64,000 bases of DNA, taken from Mammaliicoccus sciuri. GTDB lineage: Bacteria > Bacillota > Bacilli > Staphylococcales > Staphylococcaceae. The stretch covers positions 64,341 to 128,340 of the forward strand of contig NZ_PPQD01000030.1 of the NCBI RefSeq assembly GCF_002901825.1. Reading direction: 5' to 3'. Positions 35,942 to 47,323 of this stretch are shown piece after piece. Each line of letters begins with the position of its first letter. Position 1 is the first letter of the stretch. A program made the position numbers and the translations under genes. The notes beneath the pieces were generated by a model. It was not told the DNA's origin. It saw nothing but the letters and a program-made list of their open reading frames with translations, and made no database searches.

Positions 35942-38356
35942 TTAATCTATTGCTTTTTCTTCAAAATATGCATTAATTATGTGACCGAAGTCATTCTCGT
36001 CAATAACAAATCGACCATTTGTATATCGTTCACTAAAGTTAAAGTCTTTAGTATTAACTTTGACTTGATTTTTTTCTGAAATCATCACACATGTTTCATC
36101 TTCTGCTATTGTTCTAGCAAATACGATTCTATGTGCTTTAGATTTTAGTTCTTTTAAAATCATTAAGCCACGTTGAGATCTTTTAGCAGGTACAAATTGT
36201 TCTGCTTTCATTCTTTTAACTGAACCACGATTCGTCACAATAAAAACAGATTGATTATTTGGTAATTTATCTGTCATTACAACTTTATCATTGTCTTTTA
36301 AGTTGATAGATTTAACACCTGCTGCTTTCAAACCAATGTCGGATAATTCATCTGTATCATAAGTTAAGCTCATACCTTTTTCAGTAATCACTGTTATAAG
36401 TTCATCGTTTACTATTTTCAGTACGGAAACAACTTCATCGTCACCTTTAAGTTTAATGGCAACGAGTGGTTTTGTAATTCTGCTCGCTTTAAATTTATCA
36501 TTTGTAGACTTTTTGATCATGCCGTTTTTCGTCGCGATAATATAATTAGACGATGGCTTGAAATCTGTTTCTTTATTAACAGAAATGACACGTTCGTCAT
36601 CATCAATTGGAATCATTTGTGAAATATGTTTACCAAGATCTTTCCACTTTAAGTCCACAATTTCATGTACGGGTATAAATAAGTAATTACCTTTATTTGT
36701 GAATACAATTAACGTATCTTGTGTATTCATTTTTTCGTGCATTAATAAGTAATCACCGTCTTTGAGTCCTACCTCATCAACACCGCTTGCGATATAACTT
36801 CTATTAGAAGTACGTTTAATGTATCCATCATGCGTGACAGAAACGATTGTTTCTTCACTCGGAACTAAAATTTCTTTTTCAATTTTAATTTCTTCGATTT
36901 TTTCTTCGATTTCAGTTAACCGTTCATCAGCAAATTCTTTTCGAACAGCTCTAAGTTCGTTCTTAATGACTTTAAATAATGATTTTTCATTTTCTAAAAT
37001 ATCTTTTAAGCGTTCGATAGTTTGTTTGAGTTTATCAAATTCATTTTCTAAAGAAACAATATCTGTATTTGTTAATCTATAAAGTTGTAACATCACGATT
37101 GCTTCAGCTTGTTCTTCAGTAAATTCATATTTCGCAATTAAATTCTCTTTCGCATCACGTTTGTTTTTAGAAGCTCTAATTGTTTCAATAACTTCATCTA
37201 AAATAGACAATGCTTTAATTAAACCTTCGACGATGTGCATGCGTTTTTGTACTTGAGATAATTCATATTGAGAACGTCTTGTTACAACTTCTTTTTGGTG
37301 TTCAATATAGCTTTCTAGAATTTGTTTAAGTCCTAATAATTCAGGTCTTCTATTATTGATTGCAACCATATTAAAATGATATAGCACTTGTAAGTCTGTG
37401 TTCTTGTATAGATAATTTAGAACACCTTCGCTATTAATATCTTTCTTAAGTTCAATTGCAATTCGTAAACCTTCTCTATCCGTTTCATCACGAACTTCTA
37501 CGATTCCTTCTATTTTCTTATCAGCTCTGAGTTCATCAATTTTCTTAACTAATGTACCTTTGTTTACTTCAAATGGTACTTCAGTTACGACGATTTGTTC
37601 TCTTCCGCCTCTAATTTTTTCTATTTCTACTTTACTTCTAACAACTATTTTACCTTTACCTGTTTTATAGGCTTTCTTAATACCATCTAACCCTTGAATA
37701 ATACCGCCAGTTGGGAAATCTGGTCCTTTGATATGTTCAATTAATTCATCTACAGTTGTACTTGGTTTATCGATAAGCTTTAATGTCGCATCGATTACTT
37801 CTCCTAGATTATGCGGTGGAATATCAGTTGCATAACCTGCTGAAATACCTGTAGATCCATTGACTAATAAGTTAGGATACCTAGCTGGTAATACCATCGG
37901 CTCCATCGCTGTATCATCAAAGTTTTGTACATGTTCAACTGTTTCTTTATCTATATCTTGTAATAACACTTCGGCTAGTTTACTTAATTTAGCCTCAGTA
38001 TAACGCATTGCTGCAGGAGGGTCATTATCAATACTACCGTTATTACCGTGCATTTCTATTAGTACATGTCTCAATTTCCAATCTTGACTCATACGTACCA
38101 TTGCATCGTAAACAGAAGAATCACCATGTGGATGATAATTACCGATTACGTTACCAACAGTTTTAGCACTTTTTCTAAAGTTTCTATCATACGTATTACC
38201 GTCTTTATACATCGCAAATAATATTCTACGTTGTACTGGTTTCAATCCATCTCGTACATCAGGAAGCGCACGGTCTTGAATGATATATTTACTATATCTA
38301 CCAAATCTATCTCCAATTACATCTTCTAAAGGAAGGTTTTGAATTTGTTCAACCAT
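35942..38356 (-). CDS. parC: DNA topoisomerase IV subunit A
   Basis: 804 residues. It breaks and rejoins DNA to decatenate daughter chromosomes, with ParE as the ATPase partner. The catalytic Tyr lies in MRYTEAKLS (about 119). The quinolone-resistance region reads [14 protein letters not shown], giving Ser80 and Asp84. Ser80 is the sensitive-type residue. Asp84 replaces the Glu84 of S. aureus and is native in some other staphylococci. The C-terminal beta-propeller begins near 500. The start overlaps the parE stop by one base (TAATG). Confidence 0.96.
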   Translation of the reverse strand: MVEQIQNLPLEDVIGDRFGRYSKYIIQDRALPDVRDGLKPVQRRILFAMYKDGNTYDRNFRKSAKTVGNVIGNYHPHGDSSVYDAMVRMSQDWKLRHVLIEMHGNNGSIDNDPPAAMRYTEAKLSKLAEVLLQDIDKETVEHVQNFDDTAMEPMVLPARYPNLLVNGSTGISAGYATDIPPHNLGEVIDATLKLIDKPSTTVDELIEHIKGPDFPTGGIIQGLDGIKKAYKTGKGKIVVRSKVEIEKIRGGREQIVVTEVPFEVNKGTLVKKIDELRADKKIEGIVEVRDETDREGLRIAIELKKDINSEGVLNYLYKNTDLQVLYHFNMVAINNRRPELLGLKQILESYIEHQKEVVTRRSQYELSQVQKRMHIVEGLIKALSILDEVIETIRASKNKRDAKENLIAKYEFTEEQAEAIVMLQLYRLTNTDIVSLENEFDKLKQTIERLKDILENEKSLFKVIKNELRAVRKEFADERLTEIEEKIEEIKIEKEILVPSEETIVSVTHDGYIKRTSNRSYIASGVDEVGLKDGDYLLMHEKMNTQDTLIVFTNKGNYLFIPVHEIVDLKWKDLGKHISQMIPIDDDERVISVNKETDFKPSSNYIIATKNGMIKKSTNDKFKASRITKPLVAIKLKGDDEVVSVLKIVNDELITVITEKGMSLTYDTDELSDIGLKAAGVKSINLKDNDKVVMTDKLPNNQSVFIVTNRGSVKRMKAEQFVPAKRSQRGLMILKELKSKAHRIVFARTIAEDETCVMISEKNQVKVNTKDFNFSERYTNGRFVIDENDFGHIINAYFEEKAID

Positions 38357-40359
38357 TATTTAACTTCCTCCTCTAATGATTCTACTTCATCATCAAGTAC
38401 TTGAATGTCATCACTTTCAAGTATACTTTGATCTTCTTGCATACCGAATTGAACGTGTCTTTCAATCCATTCTCTACGTGGTTCAACTTTGTCACCCATT
38501 AATGTTGTCACTCTTCGTTGTGAACGTACTTCATCATCAATACTTACTCTAATTAATGTTCTTGTTTCAGGATCCATTGTTGTTTCCCATAATTGATCGG
38601 CATTCATTTCACCTAAACCTTTATAACGTTGAAGTGTGAAACCTTTACCAATTTTCTTCATTAATACTTCTAAATCTTCATCCGTCCATGCATATTCAAC
38701 TTGTTTTGACTTACCTTTACCTTTTTCTAATTTATATAAAGGTGGTAATGCAATATATACTCTACCTGCTTCTAATAGCGGTCTCATATACTTGAAGAAG
38801 AAAGTTAATAATAATACTTGAATATGCGCACCATCAGTATCGGCATCTGTCATAATAATCACTTTGTTGTAGTTACTATCTTCAATATTAAAGTCTGCAC
38901 CTACACCAGCACCTATTGTATGAATAATCGTATTGATTTCTTCATTTTTAAAGATATCTTCAAGTTTAGCTTTTTCTGTATTAATAACTTTACCTCTTAA
39001 CGGTAATATTGCTTGGAATTTACGATCGCGCCCTAATTTAGCTGATCCTCCGGCAGAATCCCCTTCGACTAAATAAAGTTCGTTTTTCTCTGTATTTTTA
39101 CTTTGTGCTGGCGTTAATTTACCAGATAATAAAGTTTCTTTACGTTTGTTTTTCTTACCATTTCTAGCTTCTTCACGCGCTTTTCTCGCTGCTTCACGTG
39201 CTTGAGATGCTTTTATCGCTTTTTTAAGTAATGATTTTGATAATTGACCTTTCTCTTCTAAGTAGAAAGGAAGTTGATCTGACATTACAGAATCAACAGC
39301 TGCACGTGCTTCTGTTGTACCTAATTTAGACTTAGTTTGTCCTTCAAACTGTAATAAATCTTCTGGAATTCTTACAGAAATAATAGCTGTAAGACCTTCA
39401 CGAATATCGCTTCCATCAAGGTTTTTATCTTTTTGTTTAAGTTCACCGATTTTACGAGCATATTCATTAAACACACGTGTAAATGCTGTCTTTAAGGCTG
39501 TTTCATGTGTTCCACCGTCTTTAGTACGAACATTATTAACGAAACTTAGAATTGTTTCAGAATATTGGTCATTAAATTGAAAACTAATATCTACTTCAAT
39601 TCCATTTGATTCGCCACTAAACATAGCAACGTCATGCAACACGTCTTTGCCTTCGTTTAAATAATTAACAAATTCTTTAATACCGTCTTCATAATGATAA
39701 AATACTTCTCTCGGTTCTTCTCCCCTTAAATCCGTTACTTTTATTTTAAGTGCTCTCAGTAAAAATGCTGATTCTTGAAGTCTTTCGCATAACGTTTCAA
39801 AGTTAAAATGTGTTGAAGCTTTAAATATTTTAGAGTCTGGTTTGAAATGGACCGTCGTACCTGTTTTACGTGTTTTCCCCTTTTTCTCTAATGTTGTTAC
39901 AGGTACACCACCGTTTTTGAATTTTTGTTTATAAATATGCCCTTCTCTATAAATCGTTACTTCTAACCATTCACTCAAAGCATTAACGACCGAAGCACCT
40001 ACGCCGTGTAGTCCACCAGATGTTTTATAGCCACCTTGACCGAATTTACCACCGGCATGAAGGACAGTAAATATAACTTCAGGTGTTGGTTTACCAGTCT
40101 TATGTAATCCTGTAGGCATCCCCCTACCGTTATCATAAACAGAAATACTATTATCTTTATGAATGGTCACTTCGATTTCCGTACCGAAGCCATTTAAAAT
40201 TTCATCAACAGAGTTATCTACTATTTCATATACTAAATGGTGAAGTCCGCGGACATCTGTTGAACCAATGTACATACCAGGTCTTTTTCTTACTGCTTCT
40301 AAACCTTCGAGTACTTGTATTGAATCTTCACCATATTGAACTTTTGCTTGTTTATTCAA
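38356..40359 (-). CDS. parE: DNA topoisomerase IV subunit B
   Basis: 667 residues. The GHKL ATPase comes first ([36 protein letters not shown]), then the transducer and the TOPRIM domain ([28 protein letters not shown]) that binds Mg2+ for cleavage with ParC. The [12 protein letters not shown] region is the expected sensitive form. GGAGGAGAAAT precedes the ATG. A LexA box lies 15 bp upstream, so the parEC operon is probably part of the SOS response. Confidence 0.97.
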   Translation of the reverse strand: MNKQAKVQYGEDSIQVLEGLEAVRKRPGMYIGSTDVRGLHHLVYEIVDNSVDEILNGFGTEIEVTIHKDNSISVYDNGRGMPTGLHKTGKPTPEVIFTVLHAGGKFGQGGYKTSGGLHGVGASVVNALSEWLEVTIYREGHIYKQKFKNGGVPVTTLEKKGKTRKTGTTVHFKPDSKIFKASTHFNFETLCERLQESAFLLRALKIKVTDLRGEEPREVFYHYEDGIKEFVNYLNEGKDVLHDVAMFSGESNGIEVDISFQFNDQYSETILSFVNNVRTKDGGTHETALKTAFTRVFNEYARKIGELKQKDKNLDGSDIREGLTAIISVRIPEDLLQFEGQTKSKLGTTEARAAVDSVMSDQLPFYLEEKGQLSKSLLKKAIKASQAREAARKAREEARNGKKNKRKETLLSGKLTPAQSKNTEKNELYLVEGDSAGGSAKLGRDRKFQAILPLRGKVINTEKAKLEDIFKNEEINTIIHTIGAGVGADFNIEDSNYNKVIIMTDADTDGAHIQVLLLTFFFKYMRPLLEAGRVYIALPPLYKLEKGKGKSKQVEYAWTDEDLEVLMKKIGKGFTLQRYKGLGEMNADQLWETTMDPETRTLIRVSIDDEVRSQRRVTTLMGDKVEPRREWIERHVQFGMQEDQSILESDDIQVLDDEVESLEEEVK

Positions 40360-40373
40360 TATTTCTCCTCCTA

Positions 40374-40387
40374 CAAACGTACGTTCG
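40374..40387 (-). promoter_or_regulatory. LexA box upstream of parE
   Basis: CGAACGTACGTTTG (minus strand) matches CGAACNNNNGTTCG at 9 of 10 fixed positions. It lies close to the parE ribosome binding site. Confidence 0.8.
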
Positions 40388-40563
40388 TTTCTTTTACTTT
40401 ACAATAGTTATTTTGTTATAAATCCCTAGAAAATGCAAGTCCTATCCCTAATTGTGGTACAATTTCCCTTTACATTGTAATGACAATATCATATTTTTAA
40501 ATAGTAACCGATATACAGTTATGGTAAACTATTAGTACCTGCTATCAAAGGAGTGTTTCAATA

Positions 40564-41142
40564 ATGACATTTGTTGTTATTATACTTAGCTACTTAGTTG
40601 GATGTTTCCCAAGTGGCCTTGTGTTAGGTAAGTTATTTTATAAAAAAGATATTCGACAATTCGGAAGTGGCAACCTGGGTGCTACAAATACATTTAGAGT
40701 ATTAGGAAAAAAAGCTGGATTTATCGTGATGTTTTTAGACATCTTCAAAGGTTTTATTGTAGTTTTCTTCCCAATATGGTTTAATGTAGATATTCCTAGC
40801 ATATTTGTAGGTATTTGTGCGGTAGTCGGACATGTATTTCCAATATTTTTAAAATTCAAAGGTGGAAAAGCCGTTGCAACAAGTGCAGGTGCAGTTCTAG
40901 GTGTACATCCGATACTATTAATTATACTAGCTATTATATTCTTTGTAATTCTATATTTAACTAAATATGTATCATTATCTAGTATTGTAGCGGGTATAAG
41001 TTGTTTTATAGGTGCTATTATCATTGGTGATATACCATTCTTAATCGTATCTATTGCAATATTGGTTATACTACTCGTCAGACACCAATCAAATATTATA
41101 AGAATATTCAAAGGACAAGAACCAAAAATCAAATGGATGTAA
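40564..41142 (+). CDS. plsY: Glycerol-3-phosphate acyltransferase PlsY
   Basis: 192 residues with five membrane segments. It transfers acyl groups from acyl-phosphate to glycerol 3-phosphate, the first step of phospholipid synthesis. The three PlsY motifs are visible: [31 protein letters not shown] (about 36-51), and [17 protein letters not shown] (about 97-113). It is divergent from parE, as in Bacillus yneS, with AAGGAG before its ATG, and is followed 13 bp later by the HesB-fold gene. Confidence 0.95.
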   Translation: MTFVVIILSYLVGCFPSGLVLGKLFYKKDIRQFGSGNLGATNTFRVLGKKAGFIVMFLDIFKGFIVVFFPIWFNVDIPSIFVGICAVVGHVFPIFLKFKGGKAVATSAGAVLGVHPILLIILAIIFFVILYLTKYVSLSSIVAGISCFIGAIIIGDIPFLIVSIAILVILLVRHQSNIIRIFKGQEPKIKWM

Positions 41143-41155
41143 AGGAGAATGCACT

Positions 41156-41455
41156 ATGAATTTAGAAATTACTGAAAAAGCTATCGAATGGTTTAAAGAC
41201 GAATTAGAATTCAATGATGATCAAGCCTTACGATTTTTCGTTCGTTATGGCGGTGAATTTCAGTTAAAACAAGGCTTCTCACCCGCATTTACTGTAGAAG
41301 AATTAAGTTCTTCTGAAGTTGGTTTTAAAGACGTGAAAAACGATATTCCATTTTTTATTGATGAAAAAGATTTATGGTACTTCGATGATAATGACTTAGT
41401 AATTGATTTAAATGACAATGGAGAAATTAAATATGAAGTCAAAGCTTCAAGATAA
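41156..41455 (+). CDS. HesB/YneR-family protein without cysteines
   Basis: 99 residues with the HesB/A-type carrier fold: MNLEITEKAIEWFKDEL start, FFVRYGGEFQLKQGFSP core, WYFDDNDLVIDLNDNGEIKY end. It contains no cysteine at all, so it cannot bind an Fe-S cluster through the CxC and Cys ligands of IscA/SufA. This matches the YneR branch, whose role is unknown. AAAGGAG precedes the ATG. It is co-transcribed with plsY. Confidence 0.87.
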   Translation: MNLEITEKAIEWFKDELEFNDDQALRFFVRYGGEFQLKQGFSPAFTVEELSSSEVGFKDVKNDIPFFIDEKDLWYFDDNDLVIDLNDNGEIKYEVKASR

Positions 41456-41462
41456 ACTATAA

Positions 41463-41508
41463 AAGCAGATGTATTTCGTGTATTTAGCGAAACACATCTG
41501 CTTATTTA
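41463..41508. terminator. Bidirectional terminator between the HesB-fold and thioesterase genes
   Basis: AAGCAGATGT-ATTTCG and CGAAA-CACATCTGCTT pair with a small bulge, flanked by T-rich sequence. Confidence 0.82.
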
Positions 41509-41955
41509 TTATAGTTTACGGTCTACACCTTGTTCAGTTTCTTCGTGAATTTTTAAATATGCATTATGCCATTCAGGGAAACTTTTATCTAGTCTAATTG
41601 GTCTGTTTGAACCTTTTTTCAAGCATACATGTGTTGTAGATCCTGTTGACACAACTTCTCTTTGTTCATTTAATATCTCGTAAGAATAAATTGATCTTAT
41701 TGGTGAATAATGAGAAATCCACGTTTTAATGATAACTTTTTCTGGATATGTTATAGACTTTTTATAAGTAATATTCAAATCAACAACAGGAGAAATAATA
41801 CCTGCCTTTTCCATATCTGCGTAACTAAATCCTGCTTTATAAATGTAGTCTGTTCTTGCTACTTCAAACCAAATGGCATAATTTGCATGATAAACAACGC
41901 CCATTTTATCCGTCTCTGCATATCTAACATCTATTGGTGTTTCACTATAAATCAT
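41509..41955 (-). CDS. Acyl-CoA thioesterase, 4HBT/YbgC type
   Basis: 148 residues with a hot-dog fold. The active-site Asp is in VRYAETDKMGVVYHANYAIW (about 8-27), the 4-hydroxybenzoyl-CoA thioesterase/YbgC pattern. It hydrolyses an acyl-CoA; the chain is not predictable. The position between aconitase and the plsY-HesB genes mirrors YneP in the Bacillus citB-yne region. It is separated from acnA by a terminator. Confidence 0.88.
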   Translation of the reverse strand: MIYSETPIDVRYAETDKMGVVYHANYAIWFEVARTDYIYKAGFSYADMEKAGIISPVVDLNITYKKSITYPEKVIIKTWISHYSPIRSIYSYEILNEQREVVSTGSTTHVCLKKGSNRPIRLDKSFPEWHNAYLKIHEETEQGVDRKL

Positions 41956-42055
41956 GATTCAATCCCTCTTTCTAAATTCCTTAACCTAATCATAACATAA
42001 ATATAATTACGCCTGTGATTATATTCTTTTATATACATATATTTAATGTTTATAT

Positions 42056-42101
42056 AAAAAGCAGTAGACATTCAATTTACAAAGAATATCTACTGCTCTT
42101 A
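42056..42101 (-). terminator. acnA terminator
   Basis: On the minus strand AGAGCAGTAGATATTC pairs with GAATGTCTACTGCTTTT and is followed by TTATA. Confidence 0.85.
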
Positions 42102-42118
42102 TATGAATTAGCTTTATA

Positions 42119-44827
42119 TTATTGTGCTAATTTATTTCTTAATACCATTTGTAGTATACCACCGTGTCTGTAGTAGTCAATTTCAACTTCAGAGTCGAAT
42201 CTTGCTAAAGCTTCAAATTCAGTAACTTTACCATCTTCGCTTGTAGCTGTTACTTTAAGAATATCACGTGGTTTAACACCTTCATGAATATCTACTGAAA
42301 TTGCTTCTCTACCTGTTAAGCCTAAGCTATCTGCTGAGTCACCTTTTTTAAATTGTAAAGGTAATACACCCATCATAACAAGGTTAGAACGGTGAATACG
42401 TTCATAACTTTGAGCAATAACTGTTTTAACACCTAAAAGATTTGTACCTTTAGCTGCCCAGTCACGAGAAGAACCCATACCGTAGTCATTACCAGCAAGC
42501 ACACATAAACCAATACCATTTTCTTGATATTTCATTGAAGCATCAAAGATAGGCATTACTTCTTCTGTTGGCCAATAAGTTGTAAATCCACCTTCAGTTC
42601 CAGGTGCTAATTGGTTCTTAATACGAATGTTAGCAAAAGTACCTCTCATCATAACTTCATGGTTACCACGACGAGAACCGTATGAGTTAAAGTCTCTAAT
42701 TGCTACATCATGGTCTTGCAAGTATTTACCAGCTGGTGTATCTTTACCGATTGCACCTGCAGGAGAAATATGGTCAGTTGTAACTGAGTCACCAAATTTA
42801 CCCATAACTCTTAAATCACTTAAAGGTTGAATATCTTTTGGTTCTTTAGATAAACCTTGGAAGAATGTAGGGTTTTGGATATATGTTGAACTTGGATCAA
42901 AGTCATATAATGGTTGATCTGTCGTTTCAATTTGATTCCAAACTTCATTAGATTCAAATACTGTTTTGTATTCTTCTCTAAATAATTCAGGTGTAACAAC
43001 TGATAATACAGTATCTCTAACTTCTTCAATTGATGGCCAGATGTCTTTTAAGTATACATCTTCACCATTAGATCCTTTACCGATTGGATCGTTTTGTAAA
43101 TCGATATCAACAGTACCAGCTAATGCATAAGCAACAACTAATTGTGGTGATGCTAAGTAGTTAGCTTTAACTAATGGATGAATACGACCTTCGAAGTTAC
43201 GGTTACCAGATAATACTGAAGTAACAAGTAAATCTTCTTCAGCAATCGCTTTTTCAATTTCAGGTAATAATGGACCTGAGTTACCGATACAAGTTGTACA
43301 ACCATAACCAACTAAGTTGAATCCAAGATCATCTAAATACTCTTGTAATCCAGCATCGCGTAAATAACCTGTAACAACTTTTGAACCAGGTGCCAATGAA
43401 GTCTTAACGTAATCTGGTACTTTTAAGCCTTTTTCGATTGCTTTTTTCGCTACTAAACCTGCACCTAACATTACATATGGGTTAGAAGTGTTTGTACAAG
43501 AAGTAATGGCTGCTATTGCAATGTCACCAGTCTTCATTGAAGTCTTCGTACCATCTTGTAATTCAATATCTACAGATTTATCAAATTCTGATTTATCGAA
43601 ACCATGACCTTGGTTACCTGCTGGTGCAGTCACTGAATCAACAAATGATTTTTTCATGTCGCTTAATTTGATTAAATCTTGTGGACGTTTAGGACCAGAT
43701 AATGATGCTTCAACTGTTGATAAATCTAGATCTACAACATCTGTATATGTTGGTTCTACATTTTCAGCATTGAAGAACATATTGTTTTCTTTTAAGTATT
43801 TCTCTACGACATTAACTTGTTCTTCAGAACGTCCAGTTAAACGTAAGTAACTTAATGATTCATCATCTACTGGGAAGAAACCACATGTAGCACCATATTC
43901 AGGCGCCATGTTAGCAATTGTTGCTCTGTCTGCTAATGGTAATTTTTCTACACCAGGACCAAAGAATTCAACAAATTTACCTACAACACCTTTTTTACGT
44001 AACTCTTCAGTTACACGTAAAGCTAAGTCAGTAGCTGTTGTACCTTGTGGTAATTCGTTTGTTAATTTAACACCTATAACTTCAGGAACTGGGAAGTATG
44101 AAGGTTGTCCAAGCATACCTGCTTCGGCTTCAATACCACCTACACCCCAACCTAATACACCAATACCGTTGATCATTGTTGTATGTGAGTCAGTACCTAC
44201 TAAAGTATCTGGGTAAGTTACTAATTCATTTTCTTCTTCTCTAATGTGTACAACGCTTGCTAAGTATTCCAAGTTAACTTGGTGAACAATACCAGTAGCT
44301 GGTGGTACAGCACGATAGTTATCAAATGATTTTGTTGCCCAGTTTAAGAATTGGTAACGCTCGATATTACGTTCAAATTCTAATTTCATATTCATTTCTA
44401 ATGAATTTGGTAATGCATAGCTATCTACTTGTACAGAGTGGTCAATAACTAAATCAACAGGTACTTCAGGGTTGATTTTAGATACATCTCCACCAACATC
44501 ATCCATAGCTTTACGTAAAGAAGCTAAGTCTACAACTGCAGGTACACCTGTGAAGTCTTGTAGAATAACACGTGATGGTTTAAATGGTACTTCTGCATTA
44601 GCATCGTTAGATTTACCCCATTTTGCTAAATTCATAATATGTTCTTCTTTAATGACACGTCCGTCAAATTGTCTTAATACTGATTCTAATAATACACGAA
44701 TAGAATAAGGTAGTTTATCAACATTAGATAAACCTAATTCGTCTAATGTTTTTAAGCTATAAAACGTGTATGTTTTGCCGTTCAATTCAAAAGATTTTTT
44801 AGATTGTTCTTTTAAACTTGAGCTCAT
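42119..44827 (-). CDS. acnA: Aconitate hydratase
   Basis: 902 residues, the AcnA/IRP1 type. It isomerises citrate to isocitrate in the TCA cycle through a 4Fe-4S cluster. Cluster cysteines are in [21 protein letters not shown] and [17 protein letters not shown]. Substrate-site segments include [42 protein letters not shown] and [24 protein letters not shown] precedes the ATG. A minus-strand promoter and, further upstream, a perfect Fur box lie before it, suggesting iron-linked control of this iron-rich enzyme. Confidence 0.97.
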   Translation of the reverse strand: MSSSLKEQSKKSFELNGKTYTFYSLKTLDELGLSNVDKLPYSIRVLLESVLRQFDGRVIKEEHIMNLAKWGKSNDANAEVPFKPSRVILQDFTGVPAVVDLASLRKAMDDVGGDVSKINPEVPVDLVIDHSVQVDSYALPNSLEMNMKLEFERNIERYQFLNWATKSFDNYRAVPPATGIVHQVNLEYLASVVHIREEENELVTYPDTLVGTDSHTTMINGIGVLGWGVGGIEAEAGMLGQPSYFPVPEVIGVKLTNELPQGTTATDLALRVTEELRKKGVVGKFVEFFGPGVEKLPLADRATIANMAPEYGATCGFFPVDDESLSYLRLTGRSEEQVNVVEKYLKENNMFFNAENVEPTYTDVVDLDLSTVEASLSGPKRPQDLIKLSDMKKSFVDSVTAPAGNQGHGFDKSEFDKSVDIELQDGTKTSMKTGDIAIAAITSCTNTSNPYVMLGAGLVAKKAIEKGLKVPDYVKTSLAPGSKVVTGYLRDAGLQEYLDDLGFNLVGYGCTTCIGNSGPLLPEIEKAIAEEDLLVTSVLSGNRNFEGRIHPLVKANYLASPQLVVAYALAGTVDIDLQNDPIGKGSNGEDVYLKDIWPSIEEVRDTVLSVVTPELFREEYKTVFESNEVWNQIETTDQPLYDFDPSSTYIQNPTFFQGLSKEPKDIQPLSDLRVMGKFGDSVTTDHISPAGAIGKDTPAGKYLQDHDVAIRDFNSYGSRRGNHEVMMRGTFANIRIKNQLAPGTEGGFTTYWPTEEVMPIFDASMKYQENGIGLCVLAGNDYGMGSSRDWAAKGTNLLGVKTVIAQSYERIHRSNLVMMGVLPLQFKKGDSADSLGLTGREAISVDIHEGVKPRDILKVTATSEDGKVTEFEALARFDSEVEIDYYRHGGILQMVLRNKLAQ

Positions 44828-44873
44828 TATTAGTTCCCCCTTTAAAATTGTGCAAGTTAATGCTTCATATACA

Positions 44874-44902
44874 ATTGTATAATCAATACTTTAGTAAAAC
44901 AA
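44874..44902 (-). promoter_or_regulatory. acnA promoter
   Basis: Minus strand TTGTTT (44897-44902), 17-bp spacer, TACAAT (44874-44879), about 45 bp before the start codon. Confidence 0.65.
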
Positions 44903-45006
44903 TACATTGCGCTTAAAAATGAAGATATTTATCATTCAAGTTTATAATAGGATGCTATAAGTTTTACTTATGTATTTTCAAATATACATAATTTTTAGTT
45001 ATTAAT

Positions 45007-45021
45007 TGATAATGATTATCA
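45007..45021. promoter_or_regulatory. Perfect Fur box between the BCCT transporter and acnA
   Basis: TGATAATGATTATCA is an exact 7-1-7 palindrome and an exact match to the Firmicutes Fur consensus TGATAATNATTATCA. It differs from the PerR and Zur boxes at the discriminating positions. It lies about 105 bp upstream of the acnA promoter and next to the BCCT terminator. Which transcript it controls is unclear. Confidence 0.75.
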
Positions 45022-45029
45022 ACTATAAA

Positions 45030-45063
45030 TAAAAAAGACTGAGACATAAATTTGTCTCAGTCT
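45030..45063 (-). terminator. BCCT transporter terminator
   Basis: On the minus strand AGACTGAGAC pairs with GTCTCAGTCT around an 8-nt loop, followed by TTTTTT. Confidence 0.9.
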
Positions 45064-45071
45064 ATCACTTA

Positions 45072-46697
45072 TTAATCTTCCATTTCTCTTGCTAAACGAC
45101 GTTGTTCTTTTAATTCTTGTTCATATTCTCGTTTAGATTTTTCTACATATTCTTTCATACGATGCTTATTCGGTGTAATCGATAATCCAAGATATTTTCT
45201 TTCTTGGTTTGCATCTTTGTAGAATGCAATTATCATCAAGATGATAATAAAACTAAATGGGAATGCTGAAATAATTGCTGCTGATTGTAGTGCATTTAAT
45301 CCAGTATCTCCACCTGATAATAACAATACAAACGCGATTAATGATTGCGCGATACCCCAAATTACTTTTACCATACCTGATGGATTTAATGATCCATGAG
45401 TTGTTTGCATACCAAGTACGAAAGTAGCTGAGTCAGCTGAAGTTACAAAGAAAATACATACTAACGCTAAAGCTAATATAGATAATGCGATACCCATTGG
45501 CATTTCATTAAACACACCAAACAATTGCGTTTCAGTAGACATTTTGAATACTTCTGGTGCTTTCTTACCTACTTCAATACCTGTTACGCCAAATACACTG
45601 AACCAAATAAAGCTAATGATTGTTGGTACAAGCATAACACCTAGAATAAATTCACGAATAGAACGACCTCTAGAAACACGGGCAATAAATATACCTACGA
45701 ATGGACTCCAACTCATCCACCAACCCCAGTAATAAAGTGTCCAAGAATTTAACCAAGTATTTTTTTGTTCACTTAATGGCGCTACATCGAAACTGTTGAA
45801 TAAAAAGCTATCGAATAATGCACCTGTTGAAGATGTAAACATGTTTAAAATTAAAATTGTAGGTCCTAGGATTAAAGTAACAATTAATAATAATGAAGCT
45901 AAAACTAAATTTGTATTACTTAAATATTGAATACCTTTACTTAAGCCACTCCATGCACTTGCAAGGAATAATATTGTTACGATAATGATGATAATACCTT
46001 GAACAACAATGTTATTTGGAACACCAAATAAATATTCTAATCCACCATTAATCTGTAAAGCACCCATACCTAATGAAACGGCAACCCCTACAACAGTTGC
46101 GAATACTGATAACACGTCAATAATTGTACCAATAGGACCATCCACTTTATCACCTAATAAAGGTCTTAAAGTTTTAGATAATAATCCTGGTTCACCTTTT
46201 CTAAATTGTGCATAAGCAAGTGCTAAAGCTACTACACCATAAATGCCCCATGCATGGAAGCCCCAATGTAAGAATGTTGAACGCATAGATTCAGTCATTG
46301 CTGCTTTTGTTTCTGGACTTGCTGTTGGTGGTGATAAGTAGTGTGACATTGGCTCAGCAGCACCGTAGAATACTAAACCGATACCCATACCAGCACTAAA
46401 TAGCATTGCAAACCATGATACAGTGTTAAACTCTGGTTTATCCTGTGGTCTACCCAATTTCAGTTTACCAATTGGACTAAATATAATGAACACACAGAAG
46501 AACACCATACCTATTGTGATAATCATGTAGTACCAACCAAAGTATGTAGAAATCCAACTACTGATATCACTTGTAACATCACCAAATTTTGTAGGAAAAA
46601 TCGCACCTATTGCTACGATAATACCAATTACAATTGCTGATGCTGTAAAAACATTTGATAATTTTCTGCCGTTAGGTTGAATTGGCGAATTTGACAT
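45072..46697 (-). CDS. BCCT family choline/carnitine/betaine transporter
   Basis: 541 residues with twelve membrane segments. BCCT landmarks are AMLFSAGMGIGLVFYGAAEP (glycine-rich segment, about 93-112), the aromatic box YYWGWWMSWSPFVGIFIARV and the conserved SRGRSIREF loop. It imports glycine betaine or a related osmoprotectant with Na+; OpuD/BetT-type names fit, but the substrate is not certain. The ATG at 46697 is chosen over one six bases upstream, which would lie too close to AAAGGAG. The charged tail (KSKREYEQELKEQRR) is typical of osmosensing members. Confidence 0.9.
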   Translation of the reverse strand: MSNSPIQPNGRKLSNVFTASAIVIGIIVAIGAIFPTKFGDVTSDISSWISTYFGWYYMIITIGMVFFCVFIIFSPIGKLKLGRPQDKPEFNTVSWFAMLFSAGMGIGLVFYGAAEPMSHYLSPPTASPETKAAMTESMRSTFLHWGFHAWGIYGVVALALAYAQFRKGEPGLLSKTLRPLLGDKVDGPIGTIIDVLSVFATVVGVAVSLGMGALQINGGLEYLFGVPNNIVVQGIIIIIVTILFLASAWSGLSKGIQYLSNTNLVLASLLLIVTLILGPTILILNMFTSSTGALFDSFLFNSFDVAPLSEQKNTWLNSWTLYYWGWWMSWSPFVGIFIARVSRGRSIREFILGVMLVPTIISFIWFSVFGVTGIEVGKKAPEVFKMSTETQLFGVFNEMPMGIALSILALALVCIFFVTSADSATFVLGMQTTHGSLNPSGMVKVIWGIAQSLIAFVLLLSGGDTGLNALQSAAIISAFPFSFIIILMIIAFYKDANQERKYLGLSITPNKHRMKEYVEKSKREYEQELKEQRRLAREMED

Positions 46698-46897
46698 TTG
46701 CATACTCCTTTCAAAATAACAAACTTTTAATTATGTATTCCCGTTTTAACTAATTTTATTCGTGATATTTTCAAATAAATGCTATATGAAAACAGCAACA
46801 TTCAACACTTTAACAAATATTACACTTAAAATCAAATTGACTATTTCTTTTTATGCTATATTCATGTATGATAAAATTCGATAAGGAGGTGTTTAAT

Positions 46898-47257
46898 ATG
46901 TCATTATTAAAAGAATTTAAAGACTTTGCTTTGCAAGGTAACGTTTTAGATTTAGCAATCGCCGTTGTTATTGGTGCTGCCTTTAACAAAATTGTTACAT
47001 CTTTAGTTGAGAACGTCATAATGCCACTTATTGGATTAATTTTTGGAGAAGTAGACTTCGCTGAAAAATGGTCATTAATGGGTATCAAGTACGGTCTATT
47101 CATCCAATCTATCATTGACTTCTTAATCGTCGCATTCGCACTATTTGTATTCATTAAAATTGCAAATACTATTATGAAAAAAGGCGAAGAAGAAGAAGAA
47201 GTTGACGAACAAACTGTATTACTTACAGAAATCCGCGACGCTTTACGCGAAAAGTAA
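46898..47257 (+). CDS. mscL: Large-conductance mechanosensitive channel MscL
   Basis: 119 residues. It opens on membrane tension and vents solutes on sudden osmotic downshift. The N-terminal amphipathic helix [15 protein letters not shown] leads into TM1 ([17 protein letters not shown], the glycine-rich pore) and TM2 (about 70-93). The C-terminal helical bundle ends [19 protein letters not shown] lies before the ATG at 46898. It is divergent from the osmoprotectant transporter, so uptake and release of osmolytes are encoded side by side. Confidence 0.96.
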   Translation: MSLLKEFKDFALQGNVLDLAIAVVIGAAFNKIVTSLVENVIMPLIGLIFGEVDFAEKWSLMGIKYGLFIQSIIDFLIVAFALFVFIKIANTIMKKGEEEEEVDEQTVLLTEIRDALREK

Positions 47258-47270
47258 GTTTTACATATTT

Positions 47271-47316
47271 AAAAAACCATCGATTATTGATTGTTCAATA
47301 ATCGATGGTTTTTTAA
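47271..47316. terminator. Bidirectional terminator between mscL and the Sco1-like gene
   Basis: AAAAAACCATCGATTATTGA and its exact complement TCAATAATCGATGGTTTTTT around TTGT, a 20-bp perfect stem. Confidence 0.93.
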
Positions 47317-47323
47317 ATGTTTA

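Noticed and set aside
40638-41132. 164-residue ORF antisense to plsY
   Set aside because: It is entirely inside plsY on the opposite strand, has no ribosome site, and its composition is that of a mirrored membrane protein.
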